Source: Methylobacter sp. (lineage in GTDB: Bacteria > Pseudomonadota > Gammaproteobacteria > Methylococcales > Methylomonadaceae). From it: DNA of 64,000 bases. Shown here piece after piece: positions 54,654 through 63,831 of the stretch (the stretch's first letter is position 1; each line of letters opens with the position of its first letter). The notes beneath the pieces are model-generated. The model was given only the letters and a program-made list of their open reading frames with translations, did not search any database and was not told the DNA's origin. The stretch lies in the NCBI GenBank assembly GCA_026399025.1, contig JAPLRU010000044.1:14530-78529 (forward strand), read 5' to 3'. Both the position numbers and the translations under genes were made by a program.

Positions 54654-56198
54654 TCAAGCCTGATTCAAACTCAGCTCGTGCAACTGCATGTTAATGATTT
54701 TAAGCGCCGCCAATACCGCCGCAAACACCTGATTGGAATGCACGGCGCGGGTTTTACGCAGTTCGTTGCCGCAATCCCAGGTAATAACGCACTCGGTTAA
54801 AGCGCTGGTATGGCCGCCTTTAGGTATCCGCACTTCATAATCGGCCAATGCGGGCAAGGCGTAGTTATGTTGCTCCATGACTTTGTTAATCGCATCGGTA
54901 AAGGCATGAAAACCGCCGTTGCCGGAACCCGAGGCAATATGCGTCATGCCGTTGACTTTGACCCGCAGGCTGGCGGTCGATTCCAGATCCAGACCGCTGG
55001 TGATCGAACAATTGAGCAATTTGATATGCTGGTAATTCTTGCTCTCCAGCACGTCGGCAATGATAAAAGGCAAGTCGTCGGTGGTGATGGTCTGTTTGGA
55101 ATCGCCAAGGCTGACAATCCGGGCCAGCACTTTTTTCTGGTTTTCTTCCGACAGATCCAATTCCAGCATTTCCAGGTTTTTTTTCAGCGAGGCTTTGCCG
55201 CTCATCTTGCCCAAGGCGTAGCTTCGGGTGCGGGAGAAACGCTCCGGGCCTAATTTGGTTTTGTATAGGCCGCCTTTTTGGTCGCCGTCGGCATGAATGC
55301 CTGCGGTTTGAGTGAAAACATCGGCTCCGACGATCGGCGCATTGGCGGCGACGCGCTTGCCGGAAAAATTTTCAACCATCGCGCTGATGCGCACGATATG
55401 GCTTTCGTCGATAGACAGCTGCATGTTCATTTTATCGCGCAAGACCACGGCCACTTCGGCCATTGAAGCATTGCCCGCGCGCTCGCCCAAGCAATTCACG
55501 GTGCAGTGTATCGCATTGACGCCGGCGCGAACCGCCGCCATCACGTTGGCGGTAGCCAAGCCGTAATCGTTATGCGGGTGAAAATCGAATTGCAGCTGCG
55601 GATAGCGTTTGCACATATCGCCGAGACTTAGCAAAACTTCGTCAGGCGACAATACGCCCAAGGTATCGGGCAACATGAAATGGCTGATGCCGGAATCCTG
55701 CAAATTATCCATCAAAGCATAGACATAGTCCGGGTCATCCCGATAACCGTTCGACCAGTCTTCCAGGTAAACATTCACTTTCAGGCCTTTTTCCAGCGCG
55801 TAATTGACGGTTTGCAGAATGTCTTCGCTATGTTGCGCCAGCGTTTTGCCTAACTGAACGCGGCAATGCTTTTCGCTGCCTTTGATCAACAAGTTGATGA
55901 CTTCGCCGCCGGTTTCCCGTATCCAATCGACACTGCGTGTGTGATCGACAAAGCCCAGAACTTCTACGCGCCCGGCAAAACCTTCTTGTTTGGCCCATTG
56001 ATTGATGTTGGTGACCGCTTCTTTTTCACCCTGAGAAACACGGGCGGAAGCGACTTCAATCCGGTCAACCCGCAGCCATTGCAACAAAGCTTTGGCAATG
56101 CTGACTTTTTCTACCGGCGTAAAGGAAACGCCTTGGGTTTGTTCGCCATCGCGTAAGGTGGTGTCCATCAGCTGGATATGTTTTGAATCGGTGGACAT
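54654..56198 (-). CDS. alpha-isopropylmalate synthase / citramalate synthase family protein
   Basis: A 514-residue enzyme of the HMGL-like family. The catalytic start MDTTLRDGEQTQGVSF holds the metal Asp, the metal HxH occurs in FDFHPHNDYGLATAN, and GERAGNASMAEVAVVL follows. The C-terminal regulatory domain (~390-510, SLRVKVNGMTHIASGSGNGGFHAFTDAI) is of the LeuA dimer type. It condenses acetyl-CoA with 2-oxoisovalerate (leucine pathway) or with pyruvate (citramalate route). I cannot separate the two from sequence alone, although leuC and leuD nearby serve either. The length is typical. Confidence 0.88.
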   Translation of the reverse strand: MSTDSKHIQLMDTTLRDGEQTQGVSFTPVEKVSIAKALLQWLRVDRIEVASARVSQGEKEAVTNINQWAKQEGFAGRVEVLGFVDHTRSVDWIRETGGEVINLLIKGSEKHCRVQLGKTLAQHSEDILQTVNYALEKGLKVNVYLEDWSNGYRDDPDYVYALMDNLQDSGISHFMLPDTLGVLSPDEVLLSLGDMCKRYPQLQFDFHPHNDYGLATANVMAAVRAGVNAIHCTVNCLGERAGNASMAEVAVVLRDKMNMQLSIDESHIVRISAMVENFSGKRVAANAPIVGADVFTQTAGIHADGDQKGGLYKTKLGPERFSRTRSYALGKMSGKASLKKNLEMLELDLSEENQKKVLARIVSLGDSKQTITTDDLPFIIADVLESKNYQHIKLLNCSITSGLDLESTASLRVKVNGMTHIASGSGNGGFHAFTDAINKVMEQHNYALPALADYEVRIPKGGHTSALTECVITWDCGNELRKTRAVHSNQVFAAVLAALKIINMQLHELSLNQA

Positions 56199-56236
56199 GG
56201 TTGTCGCCTTTGTTCTTGATATAAGCGGGTTGATTA

Positions 56237-56385
56237 ATATTTTGTACTTGGGAATAAATTAATGGTAATTATTCACCTCCCCCTTTGAAAAAGGGGGATT
56301 GAGGGGGATTTATTTAAAAAATCTCCCCTAACCCCTCTTTTTCAAAGAGGGGGACTGAATAATTACATATTTTGTACTTGGGAAT
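56237..56385. repeat. 97-bp dispersed repeat, copy B, with 19-bp flanking duplication
   Basis: Positions 56265-56361 are the exact reverse complement of 38978-39074. The 19-base sequence ATATTTTGTACTTGGGAAT occurs on both sides (56237-56255 and 56367-56385) and shares the core ACTTGG with the flanks of copy A. It stands between the leuA-like gene and the Fic module. The layout suggests an inserted non-autonomous element with duplicated flanks, or a larger composite repeat unit. Confidence 0.85.
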
Positions 56386-56418
56386 GAATTCATGCAGCAA
56401 ATACTGTTTCGCCATAAT

Positions 56419-57009
56419 CTAAATAGTCTGCGAGAGTACCTTTCTGAAAATATCTGTTAGGCTTTGATATTGAACCTGAAAACCATCAATATTCGCTTGG
56501 ATCCATTCGTCTTGAGAAACGGGCGACCAATCTAAAGCATAACCGTTATAAGCAACCAAATGCTCAAAAAACAGACGTTGGACGCGCCCATTACCCTCTC
56601 GAAAGGGGTGTATCATATTAAATTCAGCGTAATACTCAGCAAGCTTCATAGCGAAATCATTACGTGGCATAGTCGCTAAATAGTTTTCAGCTTCCAATTG
56701 CTTAAATAATTTTTCGGTTTCAGGAATGATTCGAGTAGCAATACAAAACTTTGTACCGCCTTTTGAAATATCGACATTACGAATTTGGCCTGCCCAATCG
56801 TATAACTCGAAAAACAAAGTGGCATGAATATTTTTAAGATATTCCAAATGATATGGGGGGTTTGAATACTTAACGTCATGAATTGATATGGCTGTTATAT
56901 TTCGCTCCGCTTCCTCAAAAACTTTTTCATCGTTTATTTTCAGCTTATTTTTTAATATTGCTGTATTTGGATAACAATAAGGGTCATTGCCTATATCGTA
57001 TTTATCCAT
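56419..57009 (-). CDS. Fic-domain AMP-transferase toxin
   Basis: A 196-residue Fic protein. The active-site loop is MIHPFREGNGRVQRLFFEHL (HPFREGNGR at residues 134-142), with the catalytic His and the anion hole intact, so AMP-transfer activity is expected. The flap region (GGTKFCIATRI) and QIRNVDISKGG match the family. It has no inhibitory helix of its own, as in class I Fic toxins. The inhibitory motif is in the upstream gene, four bases away. Targets in this class include DNA gyrase and topoisomerase IV; that is known for FicT, not shown here. Confidence 0.92.
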   Translation of the reverse strand: MDKYDIGNDPYCYPNTAILKNKLKINDEKVFEEAERNITAISIHDVKYSNPPYHLEYLKNIHATLFFELYDWAGQIRNVDISKGGTKFCIATRIIPETEKLFKQLEAENYLATMPRNDFAMKLAEYYAEFNMIHPFREGNGRVQRLFFEHLVAYNGYALDWSPVSQDEWIQANIDGFQVQYQSLTDIFRKVLSQTI

Positions 57010-57013
57010 ATGA

Positions 57014-57547
57014 TTAATGTACTCGATACTTATTAATCACATCTGCCATTTTTAAAATAGGAATGTCGCTAATTTGTATCCCTTCCAGCCTAGAGCTATT
57101 AACAAAGTTACGAATTTTATTTTTTTCAAAGATTACCGACTTATCCGTAAGCTCATGATGACTGAACGCTAAAACGATGGTTTTTAACTGACTTTCTAAC
57201 CGCTCCCAACTACGCGCTGTCATTGGAAATGATACAAGTTGAGAAATTATCCTCTTCGCTTCGGGAAATGAACCCAGTTCTTTAAGATGCTTATTATCAG
57301 TAAGGAAGAATGTTAATTTTTCGATATTTTTATTAACTGAAAACGATAAATTATTAATTGTTTTTAAAAGTTGATCCCAGTCGTTAACATTGAGGGACAC
57401 ACCGATTTTCTCTTCAACATGGATTTTTACTTCTGCATAAGTACCAAAAGACTTTAGAGTTTCAATGTCTTTAATTTTATCAAGATCTAAAATCTTTGAG
57501 TTTGTATTATGAATGAACTGTTTTTGCATATTCACTAATTCAGCCAA
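57014..57547 (-). CDS. putative Fic inhibitor (antitoxin) with internal duplication
   Basis: A 177-residue protein encoded just before fic. Near its C-terminus it carries NSSRLEGIQIS (residues 150-160), matching the (S/T)xxxE(G/N) inhibitory motif that blocks the ATP site of Fic proteins in trans (VbhA type). The preceding region holds two similar segments of about 50 residues (SFGTYAEVKIHVEEKIGV..WDQLLKTINNLSFS and SFPEAKRIISQLVS..WERLESQLKTIVLAFS). Usual class I antitoxins are much shorter (~60 residues). So this is an enlarged antitoxin with a duplicated domain of unknown fold. Confidence in the motif is good; the function is inferred. Confidence 0.72.
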   Translation of the reverse strand: MAELVNMQKQFIHNTNSKILDLDKIKDIETLKSFGTYAEVKIHVEEKIGVSLNVNDWDQLLKTINNLSFSVNKNIEKLTFFLTDNKHLKELGSFPEAKRIISQLVSFPMTARSWERLESQLKTIVLAFSHHELTDKSVIFEKNKIRNFVNSSRLEGIQISDIPILKMADVINKYRVH

Positions 57548-57599
57548 CCATTAAATATTAGCCATGTAGAGTACGCTGTGCGTACCTTTCAGCATTCGA

Positions 57600-57800
57600 C
57601 TACAGAGTTAATTGTTTAGGCAATGCCGCCAAAATCGCTCTTAATGCTTTATTCACCGATTCGGAATCGGTAAAAACTTTAGCAACATCTTCATCAAGCG
57701 TAACGTTAATTACTTTTGGGGCAAATCGATTCGGTTTCGCTTTGCTGTAGTCAAAATTATATTCGGGTAATAAATCTTCAGTGTTTGTTTGTGCGCTCAT
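57600..57800 (-). CDS. BrnA-like antitoxin
   Basis: A 66-residue protein (LPEYNFDYSKAKPNRFAPKV, then NVTLDEDVAKVFTDSESVNKALRAILA). It is of the short ribbon-helix-helix type that follows brnT genes. The start overlaps the end of brnT by 23 bases. It would neutralise BrnT and repress the operon. Confidence 0.8.
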   Translation of the reverse strand: MSAQTNTEDLLPEYNFDYSKAKPNRFAPKVINVTLDEDVAKVFTDSESVNKALRAILAALPKQLTL

Positions 57801-58062
57801 GATTTCTTATCTCCACGGTAGTTGCCATTCTTGCACTGATAATTCGTATAACACCGTCAGCGCGTTCTGTAAAAGAGACAACGAGCAGTTTGGCTTGATT
57901 TGACATTCCAATAATCAACTCCCGTCGTTCATCAATGGAATGCCAAACGTCGTCAAAAATACTCGCCAGCGAATCATCAAAAACTGTTTTGGCTTCATCA
58001 AAAGTAACACCATGCTTTTGGAGATTGCTCCCTGCTTTGTTTTCATTCCATTCAAACTCCAT
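57778..58062 (-). CDS. brnT: BrnT-type ribonuclease toxin
   Basis: A 94-residue BrnT family protein: MEFEWNENKAGSNLQKHGVTFDEAKTVFDD, then DERRELIIGMSNQAKLLVVSFTERADGVIRIISAR. The WxxxKxxxNxxKHGVxFxEA pattern and the IRIISAR end are family landmarks. Start taken at ATG 58062; an ATG four codons upstream is the alternative. It follows leuD by 25 bases and so probably uses the leu operon promoter, although BrnTA pairs usually have their own. Confidence 0.87.
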   Translation of the reverse strand: MEFEWNENKAGSNLQKHGVTFDEAKTVFDDSLASIFDDVWHSIDERRELIIGMSNQAKLLVVSFTERADGVIRIISARMATTVEIRNHERTNKH

Positions 58063-58087
58063 ATGCTTTGTCAAAAGCCACTAAAAT

Positions 58088-58699
58088 TCAAACCCAAAGC
58101 CAAGGAAAGTTCAACTTATGCTGCTGCTCATAGTGCTCGATTTTATCGACATGCTTTAAAGTCAAACCGATGTCATCCAAACCGCTGAGCAGATTGCCTT
58201 TACGGAACGGATCGATATCAAAGCTGAAACCATTGCCGCCCGGCGTAGTCACCTGCTGGTTTTCAAGATCAACGACAAACTGCACGCCTTCGTTGGCGGC
58301 AATTTCGGCCATCAATTTATCCAGCCGATCTTTATCGACTTTTATCGCCAGAATGCCGTTTTTAAAACAGTTGTTATAAAAAATATCGGCATAGCTGGTC
58401 GAAATAATGGTGTTAAAACCATAATCGGCAATCGCCCAAGGCGCATGTTCTCTCGATGAGCCGCAACCGAAGTTATCGCCGACCACCAAAATTTTAGCGC
58501 CTTTAAACGCAGGCTTGTTCAGTTCGAATTCGGGGTTATCGCTGCCGTCGTCATTAAAGCGCCAATCGTGAAAAAGATGCGCGCCAAAGCCGCTACGCTC
58601 CACTTTTTTTAAGAATTGCTTGGGGATAATTTGGTCGGTATCGACATTGCTGCGGTTCATTAACGCCGCAATACTTTCATGTTTTTTGTACGGTTCCAT
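58088..58699 (-). CDS. leuD: isopropylmalate isomerase small subunit
   Basis: A 203-residue LeuD, the swivelling small subunit that with LeuC isomerises 2-isopropylmalate to 3-isopropylmalate. Landmarks are AALMNRSNVDTDQIIPKQFLK, FGCGSSREHAPWAIADYGF, and the C-terminal LDDIGLTLKHVDKIEHYEQQHK. Full length. It follows leuC by 14 bases and is followed by brnT after 25 bases. leuB is not in the window. Confidence 0.96.
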   Translation of the reverse strand: MEPYKKHESIAALMNRSNVDTDQIIPKQFLKKVERSGFGAHLFHDWRFNDDGSDNPEFELNKPAFKGAKILVVGDNFGCGSSREHAPWAIADYGFNTIISTSYADIFYNNCFKNGILAIKVDKDRLDKLMAEIAANEGVQFVVDLENQQVTTPGGNGFSFDIDPFRKGNLLSGLDDIGLTLKHVDKIEHYEQQHKLNFPWLWV

Positions 58700-58713
58700 A
58701 GTTTTTCCGATCT

Positions 58714-60111
58714 TTATAGTTTGCGAATATCGACAAAATGGCCTGCCGCCGCCGCCGCGGCCGCCATCGCAGGCGAAACCAAGTGCGTGCGTCCGCCTTT
58801 GCCTTGACGGCCTTCAAAATTGCGATTTGAAGTCGAGGCGCTACGTTGGCCTTTGCTCAGCTCATCGCCGTTCATTGCCAAGCACATCGAGCATCCGGGT
58901 TCGCGCCATTCCCAACCGGCTTCGATAAAGATTTTATCCAAGCCTTCTTGTTCAGCCTGTTGCTTGACATGATAGGAACCGGGAACGGCAATCGCGGTGA
59001 CGCCTTCGGCAACTTGCGTGCCTTCCGCCATTTCTGCGGCGATTCTGAAATCTTCGATACGGCCGTTGGTGCAAGAGCCGATAAACACATAATCTATCGG
59101 AATGTCGGTTATTTTGGTATTGGGCGTCAGGCCCATATAAGCCAAGGCGCTTTCACAGGCTTGACGCTTGATTTCGTCGCTGAAGCTTTCCGGCGCGGGG
59201 ACAAGACCGTCGACGCCAATGACTTGTTCCGGCGACGTTCCCCACGACACTTGCGGCGCAATCTCGGCGGCATCCAGCGTGACGATGGCATCGAACTCCG
59301 CGCCTTCATCGCTGGGCAAACTCTTCCAATAAGCCAATGCCTGCTCCCAATATTGGGCGGATGGCGCAAACTCGCGGCCGTTAAGATACTCGTAAGTTTT
59401 TTCGTCGGGAGCCACCAGCCCCGCTCTGGCCCCGGCTTCAATCGCCATATTGCACAGCGTCATCCGACCTTCCATCGACAGTTGACTGATCGCGGAACCG
59501 GTATATTCGATGACATAGCCGGTGCCGCCCGCGGTGCCGATTTTGCCGGTAATCGCCAACGCAATGTCTTTCGCCGAGGCGTATTTGGATAACGTGCCGT
59601 TGACTACAACCTGCATGGTTTTGGATTTCTTCTGCGGCAGCGTTTGAGTCGCCATCACATGCTCGACCTCTGATGTGCCGATACCGAAGGCCAACGCGCC
59701 GAATGCGCCATGCGTCGCGGTATGGCTGTCGCCGCAAACCACCACCATGCCCGGATGAACAAAACCATGCTCAGGCACAACAACATGGATCACACCGTTA
59801 TTCGGGTCGGTCATGTCATACAGTTTCAGGCCATTCACCCGGCAGTTTTCAGCCATGGTTTCGATCTGTTTTTTGGCAATCGGATCGGCAATCGGCAGAT
59901 TGCGGTTTTTGGTCGGTACGCAGTGATCCATCGTCGCTAAAATACTGTGTGGATTGCGTACTTTACGGCCGGACAAGCGCAGACCTTCAAAAGCCTGCGG
60001 ACTGGTGACTTCATGCATCAAATGCCGATCAACATAAAGTAAAGGAGCCTGTCCAGCCTCATCGACGACAAGATGGCTATCCCAGATTTTTTCGTACATG
60101 GTCTTTTTCAT
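58714..60111 (-). CDS. leuC: isopropylmalate isomerase large subunit
   Basis: A 465-residue aconitase-type LeuC with a [4Fe-4S] cluster bound by Cys residues in [21 protein letters not shown] (~345) and in [15 protein letters not shown] (~407-410). [49 protein letters not shown] and [12 protein letters not shown]-like [23 protein letters not shown] are diagnostic. Start ATG at 60109-60111 with a promoter about 100 bases upstream. It heads the leuC-leuD cluster. Confidence 0.96.
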   Translation of the reverse strand: MKKTMYEKIWDSHLVVDEAGQAPLLYVDRHLMHEVTSPQAFEGLRLSGRKVRNPHSILATMDHCVPTKNRNLPIADPIAKKQIETMAENCRVNGLKLYDMTDPNNGVIHVVVPEHGFVHPGMVVVCGDSHTATHGAFGALAFGIGTSEVEHVMATQTLPQKKSKTMQVVVNGTLSKYASAKDIALAITGKIGTAGGTGYVIEYTGSAISQLSMEGRMTLCNMAIEAGARAGLVAPDEKTYEYLNGREFAPSAQYWEQALAYWKSLPSDEGAEFDAIVTLDAAEIAPQVSWGTSPEQVIGVDGLVPAPESFSDEIKRQACESALAYMGLTPNTKITDIPIDYVFIGSCTNGRIEDFRIAAEMAEGTQVAEGVTAIAVPGSYHVKQQAEQEGLDKIFIEAGWEWREPGCSMCLAMNGDELSKGQRSASTSNRNFEGRQGKGGRTHLVSPAMAAAAAAAGHFVDIRKL

Positions 60112-60207
60112 AAGCGTATTCCAAAGCTTGCATGGCGGCTCTATATCGAGCGCATGACGTGTTACGGGGGTCGATCAAAAGCATAGCAAAGCTATGCGTA
60201 GCCGGTT

Positions 60208-60236
60208 ATTATCCTCAAAAGAGGCATCATTTGCAA
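60208..60236 (-). promoter_or_regulatory. sigma-70 type promoter of leuCD
   Basis: Read on the minus strand, the -35 is TTGCAA (60231-60236) and the -10 is GATAAT (60208-60213), with a 17-base spacer. It lies about 97 bases before the leuC start. A GCATAGC-AAA-GCTATGC palindrome (60180-60196) sits in the leader between promoter and gene. I see no clear leucine-codon attenuator. Confidence 0.6.
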
Positions 60237-60359
60237 TTTGCTGGAAATGCTCTCGTACCGAAGCACAGCATTGGTCCTGAAACCTCTCGACTTCGAGTAA
60301 TCCGAACCGTGTTATGGGCTTACTGCCGGGAGGTGCTAAGCAGTGTTCTAGCGCATCTA

Positions 60360-61982
60360 TTAATCAATCAGCATCCGGGCCAATGGACTGTTGCTGTCTA
60401 CTGAAGATTGCCGGTCCGCGTCGCCAACGCGGCAAAGCTCAATAAGTCCATTAAGCTGCTTTAACTGTTCGCTCTGTTCATTAGCGACGTTTTCTATCGC
60501 CAGCAAAACTTCGCCGTCAATCATATTGACGGCCGTACTTAAGCCTCTGTTAAGTCCTTTTAAAGCGCTTTTTTCTAACGAAGGCTTTAATTTTTTCAGG
60601 ATAAAAAAAGGCATCAGCCAGCTAATGACTATTAACAAAGTACTATGTACAGCAAAATCCACGCCCAAATAATCCACTTCGGTCATGTTGCTGGTGTAAT
60701 AGCCGATAAAAACCTGATAACCGACCCAGCAAATAGCCGCCAGCGGCAGGATGATTGCGCATAAGCGCATAAACTTTAAAAAACCGCGCTGTAAGGCATT
60801 GCCGGGATTCGCCAACGCCTGCCGAGCGGACAATTCACTTTGTGCTTGGAGGATTTTTGGCGCTCTTTCGCGTAACGCCGACAACTGCTTTTTAAGCGGG
60901 TTAACCGGAATGCCCAGGTGGTCGGCATCGCTAATAAATTCATTCAGGGCGTCGTCAAAGCGGGCTTCGGCCCATTCGTCCCATAAATTAAATCCAGAGC
61001 CGGATGTTGTAAATCTGGCAGTTGTTGGATTATTCAATAAATCGGCCGCATGGGCCGCGTAATGTTGCGCCAGTTGCTGAATAGGCCAAGCGAAGCCCTG
61101 TTGCAAAATATGGCCGCTACGTTGCCATTGCTGCTGCCACAGCGCCGGCAATTGTTTGACAGCCGCGCCGGAACCCAGCGCTCCGCCAGCATGTTCCAAA
61201 TCCCGCTTTAACTCGTCTTTTTTAATCCGCGCACTTCTTTGTTCCAGCTGTTCAACGATATGGCCGGTCGCCAACGAGCGAATGGTTGCTTCCAAAGCGG
61301 CGAACTCATCGGTTTGCGGGCTGTCGGTACAAGCGGTTTTGACTATGATCGGCTCGACAAACCCCGCTTTATGCAACTGCCGCTTGAAATCCTCATACTG
61401 CTCCGTTTGCCCTCTATCCCACTGATTCAATACAAACAACCAAGCATGTCTGCCACCTTCCGCGAGCAGTAAACGCCACGCCTTTTCGTCCCGATAGCGT
61501 TCCGGGCTAACCACATAAATCAACACATCGATATGCGGTAACCATTCCAACACTTGATGCTTGTTGCTTTGCTCGGTGCTGTCAAAATCGGGCATATCGA
61601 TCCAAATCACATTTTTTCTCGACTCATCGTCATGCTCGGCGATTTTGATTTGGGCCAGCGGCAGTTGCTCCGGCAAATGCTTTATCGCCACGCTATGGTG
61701 ATGAAATAACGTGACTTCCCGCGACGTAGGCCGTTCGACGCCGGCCCTGGCGATAGCTTTACCGGCCAAGCGGTTCAGCAAAGTGCTTTTGCCTACGCCG
61801 GTACCGCCCATAAATGCAACAATTAAAGGCCTGGAACCGTTATGGTTAAACAGCGTATCGGGCGTTCGGGCATCGACCTCAATTAATTGCCTCGCGGTCT
61901 CGCTATCGATCCAGCCTGCCGCCAAGGCCTGCTTGGTCCAGCGCTTCGTTGCCGCGACCAAACTAGAGTAATCGTAAGCCAT
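60360..61982 (-). CDS. dynamin-like GTPase, second of a pair
   Basis: A 540-residue GTPase. G1 is GGTGVGKST (residues 59-67), G3 VIWIDMPDFDST (the DxxG position reads DMPD), and G4 LNQWDRG in place of NKxD. Two hydrophobic segments lie near residues 415-470 (ILPLAAICWVGYQVFIGYY, TLLIVISWLMPFFIL), so it is anchored in the inner membrane. The C-terminus is helical. It overlaps the upstream GTPase gene by 20 bases, so the two probably act as a hetero-oligomer. Function in this pair is unknown; membrane remodelling or division is a guess. Confidence 0.78.
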   Translation of the reverse strand: MAYDYSSLVAATKRWTKQALAAGWIDSETARQLIEVDARTPDTLFNHNGSRPLIVAFMGGTGVGKSTLLNRLAGKAIARAGVERPTSREVTLFHHHSVAIKHLPEQLPLAQIKIAEHDDESRKNVIWIDMPDFDSTEQSNKHQVLEWLPHIDVLIYVVSPERYRDEKAWRLLLAEGGRHAWLFVLNQWDRGQTEQYEDFKRQLHKAGFVEPIIVKTACTDSPQTDEFAALEATIRSLATGHIVEQLEQRSARIKKDELKRDLEHAGGALGSGAAVKQLPALWQQQWQRSGHILQQGFAWPIQQLAQHYAAHAADLLNNPTTARFTTSGSGFNLWDEWAEARFDDALNEFISDADHLGIPVNPLKKQLSALRERAPKILQAQSELSARQALANPGNALQRGFLKFMRLCAIILPLAAICWVGYQVFIGYYTSNMTEVDYLGVDFAVHSTLLIVISWLMPFFILKKLKPSLEKSALKGLNRGLSTAVNMIDGEVLLAIENVANEQSEQLKQLNGLIELCRVGDADRQSSVDSNSPLARMLID

Positions 61983-63702
61983 GGCGCTTTTCTATAAGTT
62001 GACGCTCTGCCGCACATAGCTGATCAGGCGATATATTAAAATGAGTAGTCATCGATAAGTGCTCCGGCAATTGCAACAGCTTGTTACGCATGCCCTCGAT
62101 AAATAACGCCTGTTTTACGGCATTGAATTGGTTTTGTTTTAACTCGGCTTCCACTTTATGCATATAACTGCCCACAGCGCTTTCAGCCAACAATGAGGTC
62201 ACCGACAGCATCGCCGGAGCAAGCACCAAATCATGCAGCCCGATGCCGCCCATATAAAATGTTAACGCAATAACGGTCGCGTCGGCGGTTGCGCGGGTAG
62301 CCCGCAAACTGTTTAAAACAAGGGGCTGCTCTTGTAATTTGTAATACAAACGATGCGCCGCGCTGTCCACATCCTGCTGAAAAGAGTGATGATAATTTTT
62401 TGCCGCCTGTGCAAAATCCTGCAACGCCTGTTGCCGTTGACTGCGCAACATCGTGTTCAGCTGCCGCCACCATTGCCCCTGCTGACCGTGTTCGGCTTTA
62501 TCCAGCAACTTATCCGCCAGCTGAATCAAGGTATGTTCGGCTATTTGATTTAACAAGGCGACTTCATAACTGCTGTCTGCAATCGCTTGTCTTCTGTGTC
62601 CCAATTTCATAACCTGCCTGATCGGCCAAGTCAAAACTTGACGGGTACCGGCCAGAACCCTGGCTAATCCGGGAATTTCCAACAGATTCAGCAATTGGGC
62701 CAAAGCCAATTGAAAGGTTTCGTAATGATGCGGATGATTCAGATAATCGCGCCGGTAGCTTGCCAACGCTTGGTTGATTAGAGTATCCACCAGCTCATGC
62801 CAATCGTTTAACGCTTGATGTTCCGCGAAAACCGGCTCCAGCCAAGTTTGCCAGTGACTTTTCAACAACGCCTGTTCAAAACGCGGATGATTGTCCAAAC
62901 GCACTTTATTGGCGACATACTGAAGCAAGTGTTGCCTTGATTCGGGCCACACCGGCCGCCCTCCCGGTTTTTGGTAATGCAGCGGCACGACTTCGGGAAA
63001 CGCATCGGTTCTGGCTTGCCGCCACTTTTCTTGTAACGATTGGATAATGACCGCTTCCGAACCTTCAACCAATTTATTCAGGCAAATCACGGTCGGCTGG
63101 TGCAGCTCTTCAATAGCCGCCATGATGTCCCAGACCGATTGGTCGGCGTATTTTTCCTTGCTGAGCACCAAAATCACCATATCCGCCAACGCAATCGTGC
63201 GAATCACGCCTTCACGGTAAGTCGCGGAATCTATCGAATCGAAATCGGGCGTATCCCACAACACACCCGACGGCAAAAACGCCGAATCCGTGGTATTTTG
63301 TGTTAGCGAATAACAATCGTACCGGTCTGTACTGAGTTCCGCTTGGGGTAACTGCTGAAAACGACCGAAATAACGTTGCAAACCGGTGCAGTCATTAATG
63401 TTGACGCCGTTGCAAAAACCTTGAGGATGAACGGTATAACCGGCCAACGGACTCACTCCGGCAACGTCGCTGTTTAACAGTACATTGACCAATGAGCTTT
63501 TTCCGGCCTGAGTCGGCCCGACCACAGCCATATGCAGCAACGGCCGTTGCGACGGCTCCAGCAATTGCCCCTTACGTATAAAAGCTTCCGCCAAAATAAG
63601 CTGATCGATGCGCTGTTGATAGCTTGTCCTAACGGACTCATTGCCCGGTTGAGCTAAAACCGCCTGGTAACGTTGTTTTAATAATTGGATAAATTCCAGC
63701 AT
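61963..63702 (-). CDS. dynamin-like GTPase, first of a pair
   Basis: A 579-residue GTPase. G1 is GPTQAGKSS (residues 62-70), G3 LWDTPDFDSID (~145-155), G4 ICLNKLVEG (~205). After the G domain come long helical stretches (~280-460), then a hydrophobic region near 480-530 (VIALTFYMGGIGLHDLVLAPAMLSV), probably membrane-inserting. It shares layout with the downstream GTPase. It precedes it with a 20-base overlap on the same strand, divergent from the lipoprotein gene at 63832. I do not know a named family. Confidence 0.78.
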   Translation of the reverse strand: MLEFIQLLKQRYQAVLAQPGNESVRTSYQQRIDQLILAEAFIRKGQLLEPSQRPLLHMAVVGPTQAGKSSLVNVLLNSDVAGVSPLAGYTVHPQGFCNGVNINDCTGLQRYFGRFQQLPQAELSTDRYDCYSLTQNTTDSAFLPSGVLWDTPDFDSIDSATYREGVIRTIALADMVILVLSKEKYADQSVWDIMAAIEELHQPTVICLNKLVEGSEAVIIQSLQEKWRQARTDAFPEVVPLHYQKPGGRPVWPESRQHLLQYVANKVRLDNHPRFEQALLKSHWQTWLEPVFAEHQALNDWHELVDTLINQALASYRRDYLNHPHHYETFQLALAQLLNLLEIPGLARVLAGTRQVLTWPIRQVMKLGHRRQAIADSSYEVALLNQIAEHTLIQLADKLLDKAEHGQQGQWWRQLNTMLRSQRQQALQDFAQAAKNYHHSFQQDVDSAAHRLYYKLQEQPLVLNSLRATRATADATVIALTFYMGGIGLHDLVLAPAMLSVTSLLAESAVGSYMHKVEAELKQNQFNAVKQALFIEGMRNKLLQLPEHLSMTTHFNISPDQLCAAERQLIEKRHGLRLL

Positions 63703-63831
63703 AAAAAGTTAGCTCAGGATTATAATGACCGACTATTTTACTTTGTTTGGCGATATGACGTTATATAATCACAATCGCGTTCTTTGTAAACATCACGACA
63801 CGCGTCCCTACTTAAACTTGAGGTTATCTTT

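Noticed and set aside
58846-59592. Plus-strand open frame of 248 codons
   Set aside because: It is opposite leuC, a certain gene; a long antisense frame is expected at this codon use.
60180-60196. Leucine attenuator in the leuC leader
   Set aside because: The short GCATAGC palindrome has no leader peptide with clustered leucine codons and no T-run.
60132-60404. 90-codon plus-strand frame upstream of leuC
   Set aside because: It overlaps the leuC promoter and the end of the GTPase gene and has no family resemblance.
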